From assembly GCF_003569005.1 (NCBI RefSeq), contig NZ_BCUR01000001.1, positions 1,431,893 through 1,495,892 of the forward strand: DNA of 64,000 nt. The letters run 5' to 3'. The position numbers and the translations under genes are program-made. The stretch's first letter is position 1. The number at the start of each line of letters is the position of its first letter. Below are positions 1-9,289 of this stretch, piece by piece. This DNA is from Vibrio superstes. Its GTDB lineage: Bacteria > Pseudomonadota > Gammaproteobacteria > Enterobacterales > Vibrionaceae. The notes below the pieces were generated by a model. It did no database searches and was not told the origin of the DNA. It saw nothing but the letters and a program-made list of their open reading frames with translations.

Positions 1-1539
1 AACAACAGGTGTGTTCCAGTTAATGAATAGTTGCTCAACTTCTTTCTCACGCTCTGGAGTACGGCCTTTGAACAGTAGAGTAGAGGCGATGAAGAAACCA
101 CCAGTAAACACTACGTGTGCAGCCAAGCTTAGACCAACTTTCAGGTCAGCCCACTCACGAGCAGTTAGAGCATGTTCTAGACCAAATACGTTTTGGATGT
201 CATCTGCAGTAAGTGCGATACCGAAGATGTAAGAAACAATACCACCAACGATTAGTGTTGCCCAAGCAGACCAATCTGGAGTGTTGCGAATCCACATACC
301 TAGTAGGATAGGGATTAGCATTGGGAAGCCAATCAATGCGCCGATGTTCAGTACGATATCAAACAAGCTTAGGTGCTTAAGTGAGTTAATGAACAGACCG
401 ATACCAATGATGATGATACCCATGATAACTGTCGTAAACTTACTTACTGCTACTAGCTCTTTCTGAGACGCGTGAGGGCGTACGATAGGGCTGTAGAAGT
501 TCATCACGAAGATACCAGCGTTACGGTTAAGACCAGAATCCATTGAAGACATAGTCGCCGCGAACATAGCAGACATCAGTAGACCAACCATACCAGCAGG
601 CATTACGTTTTGTACGAATGCTAGGTATGCTGCGTCACCTGCTTTACTACCCATGCTTGCATACTGTGCTGCAAAGTCAGGTTGGAAAGCAGCCATGTAC
701 CAAGGTGGTAGGAACCAGATTAGTGGACCAACGATCATAAGGATACAAGCTAGGCCTGCAGCTTTACGTGCGTTGTCACTGTCTTTAGCACAAAGGTAAC
801 GGTATGCGTTGATACTGTTGTTCATTACACCGAACTGCTTAACAAAGATGAACACAACCCAAAGGATGAAGATGCTCACGTAGTTAAGGTTGTTGCCCAG
901 CATGAAGTCGCCTTGGAAGTTGTCTACGATGTTTCCTAGACCACCACCTGCAAAGTATGCAGCGATTGCACAAGTAATTGTAACAGCCATGATTACTAGC
1001 ATCTGCATAAAGTCAGATGCAACAACCGCCCAAGAACCACCAGTAACAGCCATCAACATGAGAACTAAACCGGTAACTACGATGGTTGCTTCCATTGGGA
1101 TGTTGAATACAGCAGCTACGAAGATAGCAAGACCGTTCAACCAAACACCAGCAGAAATCAAGCTGTCAGGCATACCTGCCCAAGTAAAGAACTGCTCTGA
1201 AGTTTTGCCGAAACGCTGACGAATTGCTTCGATAGCGGTTACTACACGAAGTTGACGGAACTTCGGAGCAAAATAGATGTAGTTCAAGAAGTAACCAAAT
1301 GCATTGGCTAGGAATAGGATAACAACGACGAAACCGTCGCTGAACGCGCGTCCTGCGGCTCCCGTAAACGTCCATGCTGAAAACTGTGTCATGAAGGCGG
1401 TTGCACCAACCATCCACCATAACATTTTACCGCCACCCCTGAAGTAGTCACTGGTAGATGTTGTAAACTTTCTAAACATCCAGCCAATAGCCATTAAGAA
1501 GAAGAAGTAGGCGAGAACAACAAAAGTATCAATAGTCAT
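1..1539 (-). CDS. Sodium:solute symporter (SSS family), partial
   Basis: The reading frame is open from the ATG at 1537-1539 to the window edge, so the 3' end is missing (about 513 codons are visible). The protein begins MTIDTFVVLAYF and is strongly hydrophobic with many membrane segments. It carries the same landmarks as the three other symporters here: DYFRGGG, ATAFMTQFSAWTFTGAA, GGSWAVVASDF and SMDSGLNRN. SSS proteins couple Na+ to substrate uptake across the inner membrane. In alginate loci of the V. splendidus group such proteins import the monomer DEH or short oligomers; that substrate is inferred from the neighbours (kdgF-kdgK-eda, PL17). An operator-like palindrome and a CRP-like box lie 64 and 84 bases upstream of the ATG. 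Confidence 0.93.
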   Translation of the reverse strand, partial: MTIDTFVVLAYFFFLMAIGWMFRKFTTSTSDYFRGGGKMLWWMVGATAFMTQFSAWTFTGAAGRAFSDGFVVVILFLANAFGYFLNYIYFAPKFRQLRVVTAIEAIRQRFGKTSEQFFTWAGMPDSLISAGVWLNGLAIFVAAVFNIPMEATIVVTGLVLMLMAVTGGSWAVVASDFMQMLVIMAVTITCAIAAYFAGGGLGNIVDNFQGDFMLGNNLNYVSIFILWVVFIFVKQFGVMNNSINAYRYLCAKDSDNARKAAGLACILMIVGPLIWFLPPWYMAAFQPDFAAQYASMGSKAGDAAYLAFVQNVMPAGMVGLLMSAMFAATMSSMDSGLNRNAGIFVMNFYSPIVRPHASQKELVAVSKFTTVIMGIIIIGIGLFINSLKHLSLFDIVLNIGALIGFPMLIPILLGMWIRNTPDWSAWATLIVGGIVSYIFGIALTADDIQNVFGLEHALTAREWADLKVGLSLAAHVVFTGGFFIASTLLFKGRTPEREKEVEQLFINWNTPVV

Positions 1540-1602
1540 TTTTTTCAGCCTTAAAGGTCTTTAGATTAACTGCGAATAATATTAGCGTTTTTCGTGGTTT
1601 AT

Positions 1603-1613
1603 TAGTACTACAA
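1603..1613. promoter_or_regulatory. Operator-like palindrome (10/11 match to TTGTAnTACAA)
   Basis: The sequence TAGTACTACAA differs at one position from the palindrome seen perfectly at 57318, 58283 and 61367. It lies upstream of the partial symporter. It is probably bound by a FadR/GntR-type regulator (inference). Confidence 0.55.
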
Positions 1614-1622
1614 TATACACCT

Positions 1623-1642
1623 AACGTGATCTAGAGCACGTT
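1623..1642. promoter_or_regulatory. CRP-like binding site
   Basis: AACGTGATCTAGAGCACGTT is close to the CRP consensus TGTGATCTAGATCACA and is nearly symmetric. It sits just upstream of the operator-like palindrome, as expected for a catabolite-controlled uptake gene. Confidence 0.6.
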
Positions 1643-1756
1643 TTTGGGTTTGGGTGCAAGAAGGTGTATTTTTCTTTTTAAATCAATAGTTTAAATTGAT
1701 TTTGAGTGTTTGCAATCCCATTATTGGTTACTTATATGCCAAATACGAAAGTACTT

Positions 1757-1767
1757 TAGTATTACAA
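1757..1767. promoter_or_regulatory. Second operator-like palindrome (10/11)
   Basis: TAGTATTACAA is a second near-match to TTGTAnTACAA, about 150 bases further upstream of the symporter than the first. Two spaced sites could allow looping (inference). Confidence 0.4.
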
Positions 1768-1914
1768 GATGTAACGGCTATTTTGACCTACTAAACTCGA
1801 TTTTATAAGTGCTAAAAATAGTTTAGTAGTTAATGGATTAGGCTAAGACAATGAGTGTAGTACGAATCACTTAGTTATCCAAAAATCATACGATAAGTGT
1901 ACATTTCATCTAGG

Positions 1915-1935
1915 TTTTTTTTTTTGGGGGGGGGG
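1915..1935. repeat. Homopolymer junction T11-G10
   Basis: Eleven T are followed directly by ten G in the long gap between the symporter and eda. The rest of 1540-2410 shows no convincing coding sequence, only the regulatory sites and dispersed palindromic repeats listed separately. Confidence 0.9.
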
Positions 1936-2217
1936 TGGCATGTTCAAACCTTGTGCGCTTCCGCTAACAACTAACGGCTAGTCTGATATAGACAGATTTG
2001 ATTAATGGCAATTGTTGGCGCGAGGCTCTGTGCTGATATTACAGACATATGCCGAACAAACCGTCGTTTCCGATGTGTTTTATCGGGGAACTTTTATAGA
2101 TATAGATGCCCGACCAGAGTGCTGGCTCAGAAAAGCCCTCGGGCATGACGAGTACCCTGATCTGACTTGTGATTAAGAGACAGACTAATAGCTATCGGCT
2201 AGGCTTTCAGCAATGAC

Positions 2218-2390
2218 CGTCATCCTGAACTTGATTCAGGAGCTTAGAGAGTGCGTTATTTAACTATTGGCACTAGCTCAGGTTCTGACTTTCGTCAGAA
2301 TGACGCTTTGTAGTGGTAACACAGCGAAGCAGTACTTTTCAGCTATCACCAATGCCCGTCACCCTGAACTTGATTCAGGAGCTTGGAGAG
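2218..2390. repeat. Dispersed intergenic palindromic repeats
   Basis: Two copies of a unit with the inverted repeat CCTGAACTTGATTCAGG start near 2218 and 2357. A related hairpin lies between them (2284-2305). A further relative with the phrase GACCAGAGTGCTGGC at about 2113 recurs at 44569. Such units are common between Vibrio genes. Confidence 0.7.
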
Positions 2391-2412
2391 AACGTATATA
2401 TTCCAGACACAA

Positions 2413-2438
2413 AAAAAGCGAGCCTAGGCTCGCTTTTT
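2413..2438 (-). terminator. Rho-independent terminator of the kdgF-kdgK-eda operon
   Basis: A perfect palindrome is centred at 2425/2426 (AAAAAGCGAGCC and its complement). It ends in a T run on the minus strand, 22 bases after the eda stop. Confidence 0.85.
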
Positions 2439-2459
2439 CAAAATAATTGCAAAGCAATA

Positions 2460-3083
2460 TTAGCTAACGTGAGCTACTGCGTCGCGAACTAGTTCACCTA
2501 GCTCGTCCCACTTGCCTTCGTCCATTAGCTTAGTAGGAACCATCCAAGTACCACCACATGCAAGAACTGCAGGGATGTTTAGGTACTCGTCAACGTTCTT
2601 AAGGCTAACACCGCCAGTAGGCATGAAGTTTACAGGGTAAACAGCAGTTAGTGCTTTAAGCATTGGAACGCCACCTGATGGTTCAGCTGGGAAGAATTTA
2701 AGAGTACGTAGACCCATTTCCATTGCTTGTTCAACTAGGCTTGGGCTGTTAACGCCAGGTACGATTGCAACGCCTTTGTCTAGGCAGTACTGAACTGTAC
2801 GAGGGTTGAAACCAGGGCTAACGATGAAGTCAACACCAGCATCGATAGAAGCATCTACTTGCTCGTTAGTTAGAACAGTACCAGAACCGATTAGCATTTC
2901 TGGGAATTCTTTACGCATAACGCGGATAGCTTCAACTGCACACTCAGTACGTAGAGTGATTTCAGCACAAGGCATGCCGTTTTCAACTAGAGCACGACCT
3001 AGAGGAATTGCATCTTCAACGCGGTTGATAGCGATTACTGGGATAACTTTTAGGCTAGCTAGTTTATCGTTTAGAGTTGTCAT
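2460..3083 (-). CDS. eda: KDPG aldolase (2-keto-3-deoxy-6-phosphogluconate aldolase)
   Basis: This class I aldolase splits KDPG into pyruvate and glyceraldehyde 3-phosphate, the last step of alginate monomer catabolism (Entner-Doudoroff branch), in the cytoplasm. The 207 residues match the usual size. The Schiff-base lysine is K129 in LKFFPAE, and the catalytic glutamate and phosphate-site arginine lie in EITLRT (E41, R45). An upstream in-frame start at 3128 is possible, but MTTLNDKLA at 3083 follows a weak Shine-Dalgarno (CGGAAA) and gives the family length. It is the last gene of the operon, 45 bases after kdgK. Confidence 0.95.
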   Translation of the reverse strand: MTTLNDKLASLKVIPVIAINRVEDAIPLGRALVENGMPCAEITLRTECAVEAIRVMRKEFPEMLIGSGTVLTNEQVDASIDAGVDFIVSPGFNPRTVQYCLDKGVAIVPGVNSPSLVEQAMEMGLRTLKFFPAEPSGGVPMLKALTAVYPVNFMPTGGVSLKNVDEYLNIPAVLACGGTWMVPTKLMDEGKWDELGELVRDAVAHVS

Positions 3084-3128
3084 GTTATTTCCGTTAAATT
3101 TTGTTTGATTCTGAAGATTCAGAAGCAA

Positions 3129-4052
3129 TTATAAAGACAGTTCAGGCATTGCTTCAGCTGGGATGATAGCACCCGCGTACTGAATTACTGTACCCGCTAC
3201 CGCGTGGCCACTCGCTGCTGATTCGATAGCTGTACCGCCACATAGGCGTTTTGCTAGGAAACCTGCGCTGAAAGAGTCACCCGCTGCAGTAGTATCAACA
3301 ATGTTATCGATCTGGTTAGCTGAAACGTAGTTAGCGCTTTCGCCTTCAACGACTAGACACTCTTTACCGCCACGCTTGATAACAAGCTCTTTAACGCCAG
3401 CTTTAGTTGTACGCTCGATACATTGCTCAACGTTTTCGTCACCGTAAAGGTCTTGCTCATCGTCAAAAGTCAGAAGTGCAGTATCTGTATGGCTAAGCAT
3501 TTTCAGGTACCATTTCTGAGCTTCTTCTTGGCTAGCCCATAGTTTTGGACGGTAGTTGTTATCGAAGAATACTTTACCTTCGAAGTTCTCTAGGAACTTG
3601 AACAACTCGTTGCGGCCATTTTCAGTCAAAATAGCTAGAGTGATACCGCTTAGGTAAACAGCATCATAACCACTTAGTGTTTCAACCAGTGACGCTGATT
3701 CAGCTTGGTCAAACATGAACTTAGCTGCTGCATCGTTGCGCCAGTAGTGGAAGCTACGCTCGCCCGTGTCATCAGTTTCGATGTAGTAAAGGCCAGGTTG
3801 CTTGTTTGAAAGACGAGCAATTAGGCTTGTATCGATGTTCTCTGATTCCCACTTCGCTAGCATGTCAGCACTGAATGGGTCTTGACCCAATGCAGTCACG
3901 TAGCTAGTTTTGATACCGTGTTTGTGAGTCAAACGAGATAGGTACAGAGCTGTGTTTAGAGTATCACCACCGAATGCTTGCTTTAGAAGTTCACCTTTCT
4001 GCTGAAGTTCTACCATGCACTCGCCAATGATCGCAATGTTTAATGGTTTCAT
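3129..4052 (-). CDS. kdgK: 2-keto-3-deoxygluconate kinase (PfkB family)
   Basis: This enzyme phosphorylates KDG to KDPG with ATP in the cytoplasm and feeds Eda. It has 307 residues, typical of the family. The PfkB signature DTTAAGDSFSAG lies at residues 253-264 with the catalytic base at D259, and the N-terminal sugar-binding segment GGDTLNTA is at 28-35. A good ribosome site (AGGTAAG) precedes the ATG. It lies 32 bases after kdgF and 45 before eda on the same strand, so the three are almost certainly co-transcribed. Confidence 0.95.
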   Translation of the reverse strand: MKPLNIAIIGECMVELQQKGELLKQAFGGDTLNTALYLSRLTHKHGIKTSYVTALGQDPFSADMLAKWESENIDTSLIARLSNKQPGLYYIETDDTGERSFHYWRNDAAAKFMFDQAESASLVETLSGYDAVYLSGITLAILTENGRNELFKFLENFEGKVFFDNNYRPKLWASQEEAQKWYLKMLSHTDTALLTFDDEQDLYGDENVEQCIERTTKAGVKELVIKRGGKECLVVEGESANYVSANQIDNIVDTTAAGDSFSAGFLAKRLCGGTAIESAASGHAVAGTVIQYAGAIIPAEAMPELSL

Positions 4053-4084
4053 ATGCTTACCTAAGCTTAAATGTGCTTTAAAGA

Positions 4085-4420
4085 TTACTTAAGGAAATCT
4101 TCACGTGCTGGAGAGAACAAGTCTAGAAGCTCACTGCCTTCTTCTAGAGCTACAGCGCCGTGTACAAAGTGCTTAGGAGCAATGTAAGCGTCGCCAGCAA
4201 CAAGGATTTTCTTCTCGCCTTCGATCTCAGCTTCAAAGCTACCACAGATAACGTAACCGATTTGGTCATGAATTTCGTGCGCGTGAGGGTGGCCGATAGC
4301 GCCTTTTTCAAAACGAACACGAACGCCCATTAGCTCGTCAGTGTAACCAACGATTTGACGGCTAAGACCTTCGCCTAGATCTTCCCAAGGTTGTTCTTTT
4401 GAAACGAAAAATGGATTCAT
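4085..4420 (-). CDS. kdgF: KdgF-type cupin, unsaturated uronate linearisation
   Basis: This small single-domain cupin has 111 residues. KdgF proteins convert the cyclic 4,5-unsaturated monouronate left by exo-lyases into the open-chain ketone (DEH for alginate, DKI for pectin). The metal ligands expected for the family are visible: H46 and H48 in GHPHAHEIH, Q53, and H87 in KHFVHGA. As the first gene of the operon ahead of kdgK and eda, it supports a route from PL17 product to KDPG. The promoter region is shared with the divergent PL17 genes and contains a TTGTCATACAA site 83 bases upstream. Confidence 0.9.
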   Translation of the reverse strand: MNPFFVSKEQPWEDLGEGLSRQIVGYTDELMGVRVRFEKGAIGHPHAHEIHDQIGYVICGSFEAEIEGEKKILVAGDAYIAPKHFVHGAVALEEGSELLDLFSPAREDFLK

Positions 4421-4502
4421 GATGAGGTTCCTTAATGGTTTTGAGTTTTTACAAACTAAAAAATTAACTTTAACTATGCATATAATAATGGATTATTTTT
4501 AA

Positions 4503-4513
4503 TTGTCATACAA
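4503..4513. promoter_or_regulatory. Operator-like palindrome TTGTCATACAA
   Basis: It lies in the divergent 318-base gap between kdgF and the first PL17 gene. It shares TTGTCATACA with the elements in front of all five porins and differs by one base from TTGTAATACAA. CRP half-site-like TGTGAC sequences lie nearby at about 4528 and 4633. Confidence 0.55.
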
Positions 4514-4681
4514 TAAGTTTATAGTTGTGTGACATAGGTCAACTGTAAGCAAGTTTGTTTACCTACAATATGCAAACGATAGAGAGAAATGGAAGTATAG
4601 GTAACAAAGCGTTATTTTTTGAAATTGTTTATGTGACAGCATTCATTCTTTTTTGACCGCCACATAGGATTAAAGTTAATA

Positions 4682-4692
4682 TTGTATTACTT
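4682..4692. promoter_or_regulatory. Operator-like half palindrome (9/11)
   Basis: TTGTATTACTT lies 47 bases upstream of the first PL17 start codon and matches nine of eleven positions of the common palindrome. Confidence 0.4.
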
Positions 4693-4738
4693 TATGTGGG
4701 TTTACAATAATTCTCGTTCGTAGAGGAAGAACTACAAA

Positions 4739-6895
4739 ATGACGACACAACCTATATTGCTGACTGGCGAAGAGATCAATGAACTTCGCAAGGAAGTTGG
4801 CCGTGACACCCTGATGGGCAAGACCATCGCTAAGAACGTTGCACAACTTGAGCGTTTCATGAGCCTACCACTAGAGGTACCGGGTCACGGTGATGGCGGG
4901 AGCTATGAGCACAACCGCCACAAAGATAACTACACCTACATGAACATTGCAGGTCGTCTTTTCCTCATCACTGAAGAACAGAAATACGCTGACTTCGTGA
5001 CTGCATTGCTTGAAGAGTATGCAGACAAGTACCTAGAGCTCGGTTTCCAAGTACAGAAGAATACTAACCCAACGGGTCGTATTTTCCACCAGATCCTCAA
5101 CGAACATGGTTGGTTGCTATTCTCCAGCATCGCGTACTCTTGCGTTGCATCAACTATGACTGAGGCGCAGCGTCAGCGCATCATCGATCGCATCTTTATC
5201 CCTATGATTGAGATGAGTATTGATAAATACTCACATCGCTTTGACCACATTCACAACCACGGTGTTTGGGCTGTTGCCGCTGTTGGCGCATGTGCCGTAG
5301 CGATTGGTAAACCAGAATACCTAGAAATGGCGGTGTACGGTAAAGACCGTGACGTATCAAGTGGCTTCCTAGAGCAAGTGTCTAATCTGTTTGCTCCATC
5401 TGGCTACTACCTAGAAGGTCCTTACTACTCACGCTTTACGATTCGCCCATTGGTGTTGCTGGCTGAGATTATTCATCGCCATATGCCAGAAGTGGATATC
5501 TACAACTACAAAAATGGCGTAGTGGGCAATACAGTACAAGCTCTATTGGCATCGGCGTATCCAAACGGTGTATTCCCTGCAATGAACGATGCGTCTCAAA
5601 GCATGAGCATTGCGGATATGGGTGTGCAGGTTGCTGTAAGCATTTACGGCGCGCACTACTCACTAGACGACAACATTTTGGGTATGGCGAAGATTCAAGA
5701 CGGTGTTTGGATGCATCCTTGTGGTCTTAAAGTGTCTCGCGCCTATGAAGAAGCATCAGCAGAACGCACTATCGGCATGCCATTTTGGCCAAGTGTAGAA
5801 CTAAACGAAGGCCCTGATGGAGACAAAGGCGCACAAGGCTTTGTTCGTATGCAGGACAAAAATGGCGATGTTACTCAGCTAGTGATGAACTACGGTCAAC
5901 ACGGTATGGGTCACGGCCACTTCGACACATTAGGCATTACGTTATTCAATCGCGGTCATGAAGTACTTCGCGAATACGGTTTTGCTCGTTGGATTAACGT
6001 TGAGCCTAAGTTTGGCGGTCGTTACCTTCCTGAAAACCCGTCATACGCTCGTCAAACCATTGCGCACAATAGCGTTACCATTGATGAAACCTGTCAGAAC
6101 TACTTTGATGTAGACCGCGCAGATTCAGTTCATGGTTTACCGCATTTCTTCCAAGTAAACGACGATAACCTGAAGGGTATGAGTGCATTTGCTAACGATC
6201 ACCATGATGGTTTTGCTCAGCAACGTAGCGTATTCCTACTTAATCTAGATGAACTAGAAGCGCCGCTTCTAATCGATTTGTATCGCGTAGTGGGTGAGGG
6301 TGAGCATCAATATGATTACTCTCATCAGTACAACGGACAGATTATTCGTACTAACTTCGAGTATGAAGCATACACAGAGCTGGAAACCCTAGGTAATGAT
6401 CATGGTTATCAGCACCTGTGGAAGGTGGCTGCTGGCGAAGCAAATGAGACAGCTCTAGTGAGCTGGTTACAAGATAACAGCTACCACACTTGGCTTGGTA
6501 CTAGCTCTAACAGCAATGGTGAAGTGATCTTCACACGCTCTGGCGCTAATGACCCTAGCTTCAACCTACGCAGCGAGCCTTCATTCATTCTACGTAGCCG
6601 TGGTGAATCCACTCTATTTGCTTCCGTTGTTGAAACGCACGGTTATTTCAACGAAGAGTTTGAGCAATCAGTGAATGCTCGTGGCCGAGTTCAGGACATT
6701 CGCGTGCTTGCTCACAACGAGACAGGATCTGCTATCGAGATCACCACACAAGATTCTATCGTGACTATGCTTGTTTCTAATCAAGCGGATGTCACCGAAA
6801 GTACAGTTAATCAAATTATAATTAATGATAAGACCTTCAACTGGACAGGACACTATTCAGTGGAAGTTAAAACCCAATCTCAGGAGACGATTTAA
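4739..6895 (+). CDS. Oligoalginate lyase, polysaccharide lyase family 17 (copy 1)
   Basis: This 718-residue exo-type lyase would release unsaturated monouronate from alginate oligomers by beta-elimination. It has an N-terminal alpha/alpha-toroid domain (about 1-330) and a C-terminal heparinase II/III-like beta domain (about 370-700). Residues in the positions of the known PL17 catalytic set are seen: N173-H174 in IHNHGVWA and tyrosines 229-230 in LEGPYYSRF. There is no signal peptide, so it probably acts in the cytoplasm on imported oligomers. Its stop overlaps the start of the next PL17 gene by one base (TAATG), which implies translational coupling. Confidence 0.93.
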   Translation: MTTQPILLTGEEINELRKEVGRDTLMGKTIAKNVAQLERFMSLPLEVPGHGDGGSYEHNRHKDNYTYMNIAGRLFLITEEQKYADFVTALLEEYADKYLELGFQVQKNTNPTGRIFHQILNEHGWLLFSSIAYSCVASTMTEAQRQRIIDRIFIPMIEMSIDKYSHRFDHIHNHGVWAVAAVGACAVAIGKPEYLEMAVYGKDRDVSSGFLEQVSNLFAPSGYYLEGPYYSRFTIRPLVLLAEIIHRHMPEVDIYNYKNGVVGNTVQALLASAYPNGVFPAMNDASQSMSIADMGVQVAVSIYGAHYSLDDNILGMAKIQDGVWMHPCGLKVSRAYEEASAERTIGMPFWPSVELNEGPDGDKGAQGFVRMQDKNGDVTQLVMNYGQHGMGHGHFDTLGITLFNRGHEVLREYGFARWINVEPKFGGRYLPENPSYARQTIAHNSVTIDETCQNYFDVDRADSVHGLPHFFQVNDDNLKGMSAFANDHHDGFAQQRSVFLLNLDELEAPLLIDLYRVVGEGEHQYDYSHQYNGQIIRTNFEYEAYTELETLGNDHGYQHLWKVAAGEANETALVSWLQDNSYHTWLGTSSNSNGEVIFTRSGANDPSFNLRSEPSFILRSRGESTLFASVVETHGYFNEEFEQSVNARGRVQDIRVLAHNETGSAIEITTQDSIVTMLVSNQADVTESTVNQIIINDKTFNWTGHYSVEVKTQSQETI

Positions 6896-9036
6896 TGAGC
6901 TACCAACCATTGCTGCTTAACTTTGAAGAAGCAGCTGAACTCCGTAAAGAACTTGGCAAGGATAGCCTATTAGGTAAAGCATTAGCGCGCGACATTAAAC
7001 AAACCGACGCGTACATGGCTGAAGTAGGCATTGAAGTACCAGGACACGGTGAAGGTGGTGGCTACGAGCACAACCGTCACAAGCAAAACTACATCCACAT
7101 GGATCTAGCGGGCCGTTTGTTCCTAATCACGGAAGAAACAAAATACCGTGACTACATCGCTGACATGCTGACGGCTTACGCGAAGGTATACCCAACGCTT
7201 GAAAGCAACGTGAGTAAAGATACTAACCCTCCAGGTAAGATCTTCCACCAAACGCTTAATGAAAACATGTGGATGCTTTACGCGTCTTGTGCATACTCAT
7301 GCATCTTCCACACGCTTTCTGACGAGCAAAAAGCACTGATCGAAAACGACCTGTTCAAGCAAATGATCGACCTGTTTGTTGTGACTTACGGCCACGACTT
7401 CGACATCGTTCATAACCACGGTCTTTGGGCTGTAGCAGCAGTAGGTATCTGTGGTTACGCAATCAACGACCAAGAGTCAGTAGATAAAGCACTTTACGGC
7501 CTGAAAATGGACAAAGTAAGCGGCGGTTTCCTAGCTCAGCTTGACCAACTGTTCTCGCCAGATGGCTACTACATGGAAGGTCCTTACTACCACCGTTTCT
7601 CTCTACGCCCGATCTACCTGTTCGCAGAAGCGATTGAGCGTCGTCAGCCTGAAATCGGTATCTATGAGTTCAACGACTCAGTGATCAAGACAACCTCTTA
7701 CGCAGTATTCAAGACAGCGTTCCCAGACGGTTCTCTACCAGCATGTAACGATTCATCTAAGACGATTTCTATTAATGATGAAGGCGTTGTGATGGCAACT
7801 AGCGTTTGTTTCCAACGCTACGAGCAAGCTGAAACCTTACTAGCAATGGCTAATCACCAGCAAAATGTATGGGTTCATACTTCTGGTCTGACTCTATCTA
7901 ATGCCGTTGAAGCGGCTGATGAAATCAAGCCATTTAACTGGGGTAGCCTATACATCACAGATGGCCCTCAAGGTGAGAAAGGCGGTCTAGGTATCCTACG
8001 TCACCGTGACGCGCAAGATGACGACACTATGGCGCTTATCTGGTTTGGTCAGCACGGCAGTGATCACCAATACCACTCTGCACTGGATCACGGTCACTAC
8101 GACGGTCTGCACCTAAGTGTATTCAACCGTGGTATCGAAGTACTGCACGACTACGGTTACGGCCGTTGGGTAAACGTTGAACCTAAGTTTGGCGGTCGCT
8201 ACATTCCTGAGAACAAGTCTTACTGTAAGCAAACTGTTGCTCACAACACAGTGACTGTTGATCAGAAAACTCAGAACAACTTCAACACAGCGCTAGCTGA
8301 GTCTAAGTTTGGTGAGAAGCACTTCTTCAACATTGACAATGACAAGCTACAAGGCATGAGTGGTCGCATCTCTGGCTACTACGAAGGCATCGATATGCAG
8401 CGCAGCATCATCCTTGCTGAGCTTGAAGAATTTGAAAAGCCTCTAGTGATTGATGTTTACCGCATCCAGTCTGAAGAAGAGCACCAGTACGACCTACCTG
8501 TACACTACACTGGTCAAATCATCCGTACTGATTTTGAATACAAAACTAACGCGACTCTAAGTCCTGTTGGTGAGTCTGATGGTTATCAACACCTATGGAA
8601 CCTAGGTTCTGGCAAGGTTGAAGGCAGCTCTCTGGTTAGCTGGCTTGTTAACAACAGCTACTACTCACTAGTAACTAGCGCACAAGCAGCAGACAGCGAA
8701 GTGATTTTTGCTCGTCTAGGTGCAAACGACCATGACTTTAACCTACGCAGCGAACCAGCAATGATCATGCGTCAGTCTGGTAAAGACCATGTGTTTGCTT
8801 CTGTTCTAGAAACTCACGGTTACTTCAACGAAGAGTTCGAGCAATCTGTAAATGCTCGTGGCCTAGTTGAGTCTGTAAACGTTGTTGCTGACACCGCTGA
8901 CGGTACTGTAGTTCGTATTCAAACTACCTCTGGTAACACTTACCACTTCGGTATCTCTAACCGTGCTGAAGATGCTCAACAATCTGAGCACACAGTTGGC
9001 GAGTTCACTTGGACTGGTTCTTTCGCTCAAATCTAA
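6895..9036 (+). CDS. Oligoalginate lyase, polysaccharide lyase family 17 (copy 2)
   Basis: This 713-residue paralogue of the preceding gene has the same two-domain layout and the same candidate catalytic residues (N174-H175 in VHNHGLWA, tyrosines 231-232 in MEGPYYHRF). It lacks a signal peptide and so is probably cytoplasmic. The C-terminal halves are especially alike, sharing HGYFNEEFEQSVNARG. Divergence elsewhere, such as the insertion around residues 375-395, suggests complementary preferences (for example M- versus G-rich oligomers or chain length), which is inference. A strong terminator follows. Confidence 0.93.
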   Translation: MSYQPLLLNFEEAAELRKELGKDSLLGKALARDIKQTDAYMAEVGIEVPGHGEGGGYEHNRHKQNYIHMDLAGRLFLITEETKYRDYIADMLTAYAKVYPTLESNVSKDTNPPGKIFHQTLNENMWMLYASCAYSCIFHTLSDEQKALIENDLFKQMIDLFVVTYGHDFDIVHNHGLWAVAAVGICGYAINDQESVDKALYGLKMDKVSGGFLAQLDQLFSPDGYYMEGPYYHRFSLRPIYLFAEAIERRQPEIGIYEFNDSVIKTTSYAVFKTAFPDGSLPACNDSSKTISINDEGVVMATSVCFQRYEQAETLLAMANHQQNVWVHTSGLTLSNAVEAADEIKPFNWGSLYITDGPQGEKGGLGILRHRDAQDDDTMALIWFGQHGSDHQYHSALDHGHYDGLHLSVFNRGIEVLHDYGYGRWVNVEPKFGGRYIPENKSYCKQTVAHNTVTVDQKTQNNFNTALAESKFGEKHFFNIDNDKLQGMSGRISGYYEGIDMQRSIILAELEEFEKPLVIDVYRIQSEEEHQYDLPVHYTGQIIRTDFEYKTNATLSPVGESDGYQHLWNLGSGKVEGSSLVSWLVNNSYYSLVTSAQAADSEVIFARLGANDHDFNLRSEPAMIMRQSGKDHVFASVLETHGYFNEEFEQSVNARGLVESVNVVADTADGTVVRIQTTSGNTYHFGISNRAEDAQQSEHTVGEFTWTGSFAQI

Positions 9037-9082
9037 TGATTTGAGTCGCCAATTGAACTAGGTTGGCATAATAAACAATAAC

Positions 9083-9117
9083 GGATGTAGGCCTCTTGGC
9101 TTACATCCTTTTTTTTA
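9083..9117 (+). terminator. Rho-independent terminator after the PL17 pair
   Basis: The stem GGATGTAGGCC / GGCTTACATCC has a TCTT loop and is followed by about eight T. Confidence 0.88.
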
Positions 9118-9289
9118 TGCGTATTATGTAGGTAGTTATGAAATATTTTGTTGCATATTAACCCGTCTAGATAGTGTGGAAAGTAAAGAAGTTGGCGATA
9201 CGCAACAAAACACATAGGTAATTCTAGTTAAAATATGGACCATCATTTCAAAAATATTATCCAATAATCGATAGTTACCTAGGAGCCCC

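Noticed and set aside
2165..2183. A 19-base stretch resembling the Tn5 outer end (16 of 19 positions)
   Set aside because: No transposase or partner end is nearby, and the surrounding phrases belong to a dispersed intergenic repeat also seen at 44567-44640, so chance similarity is more likely.
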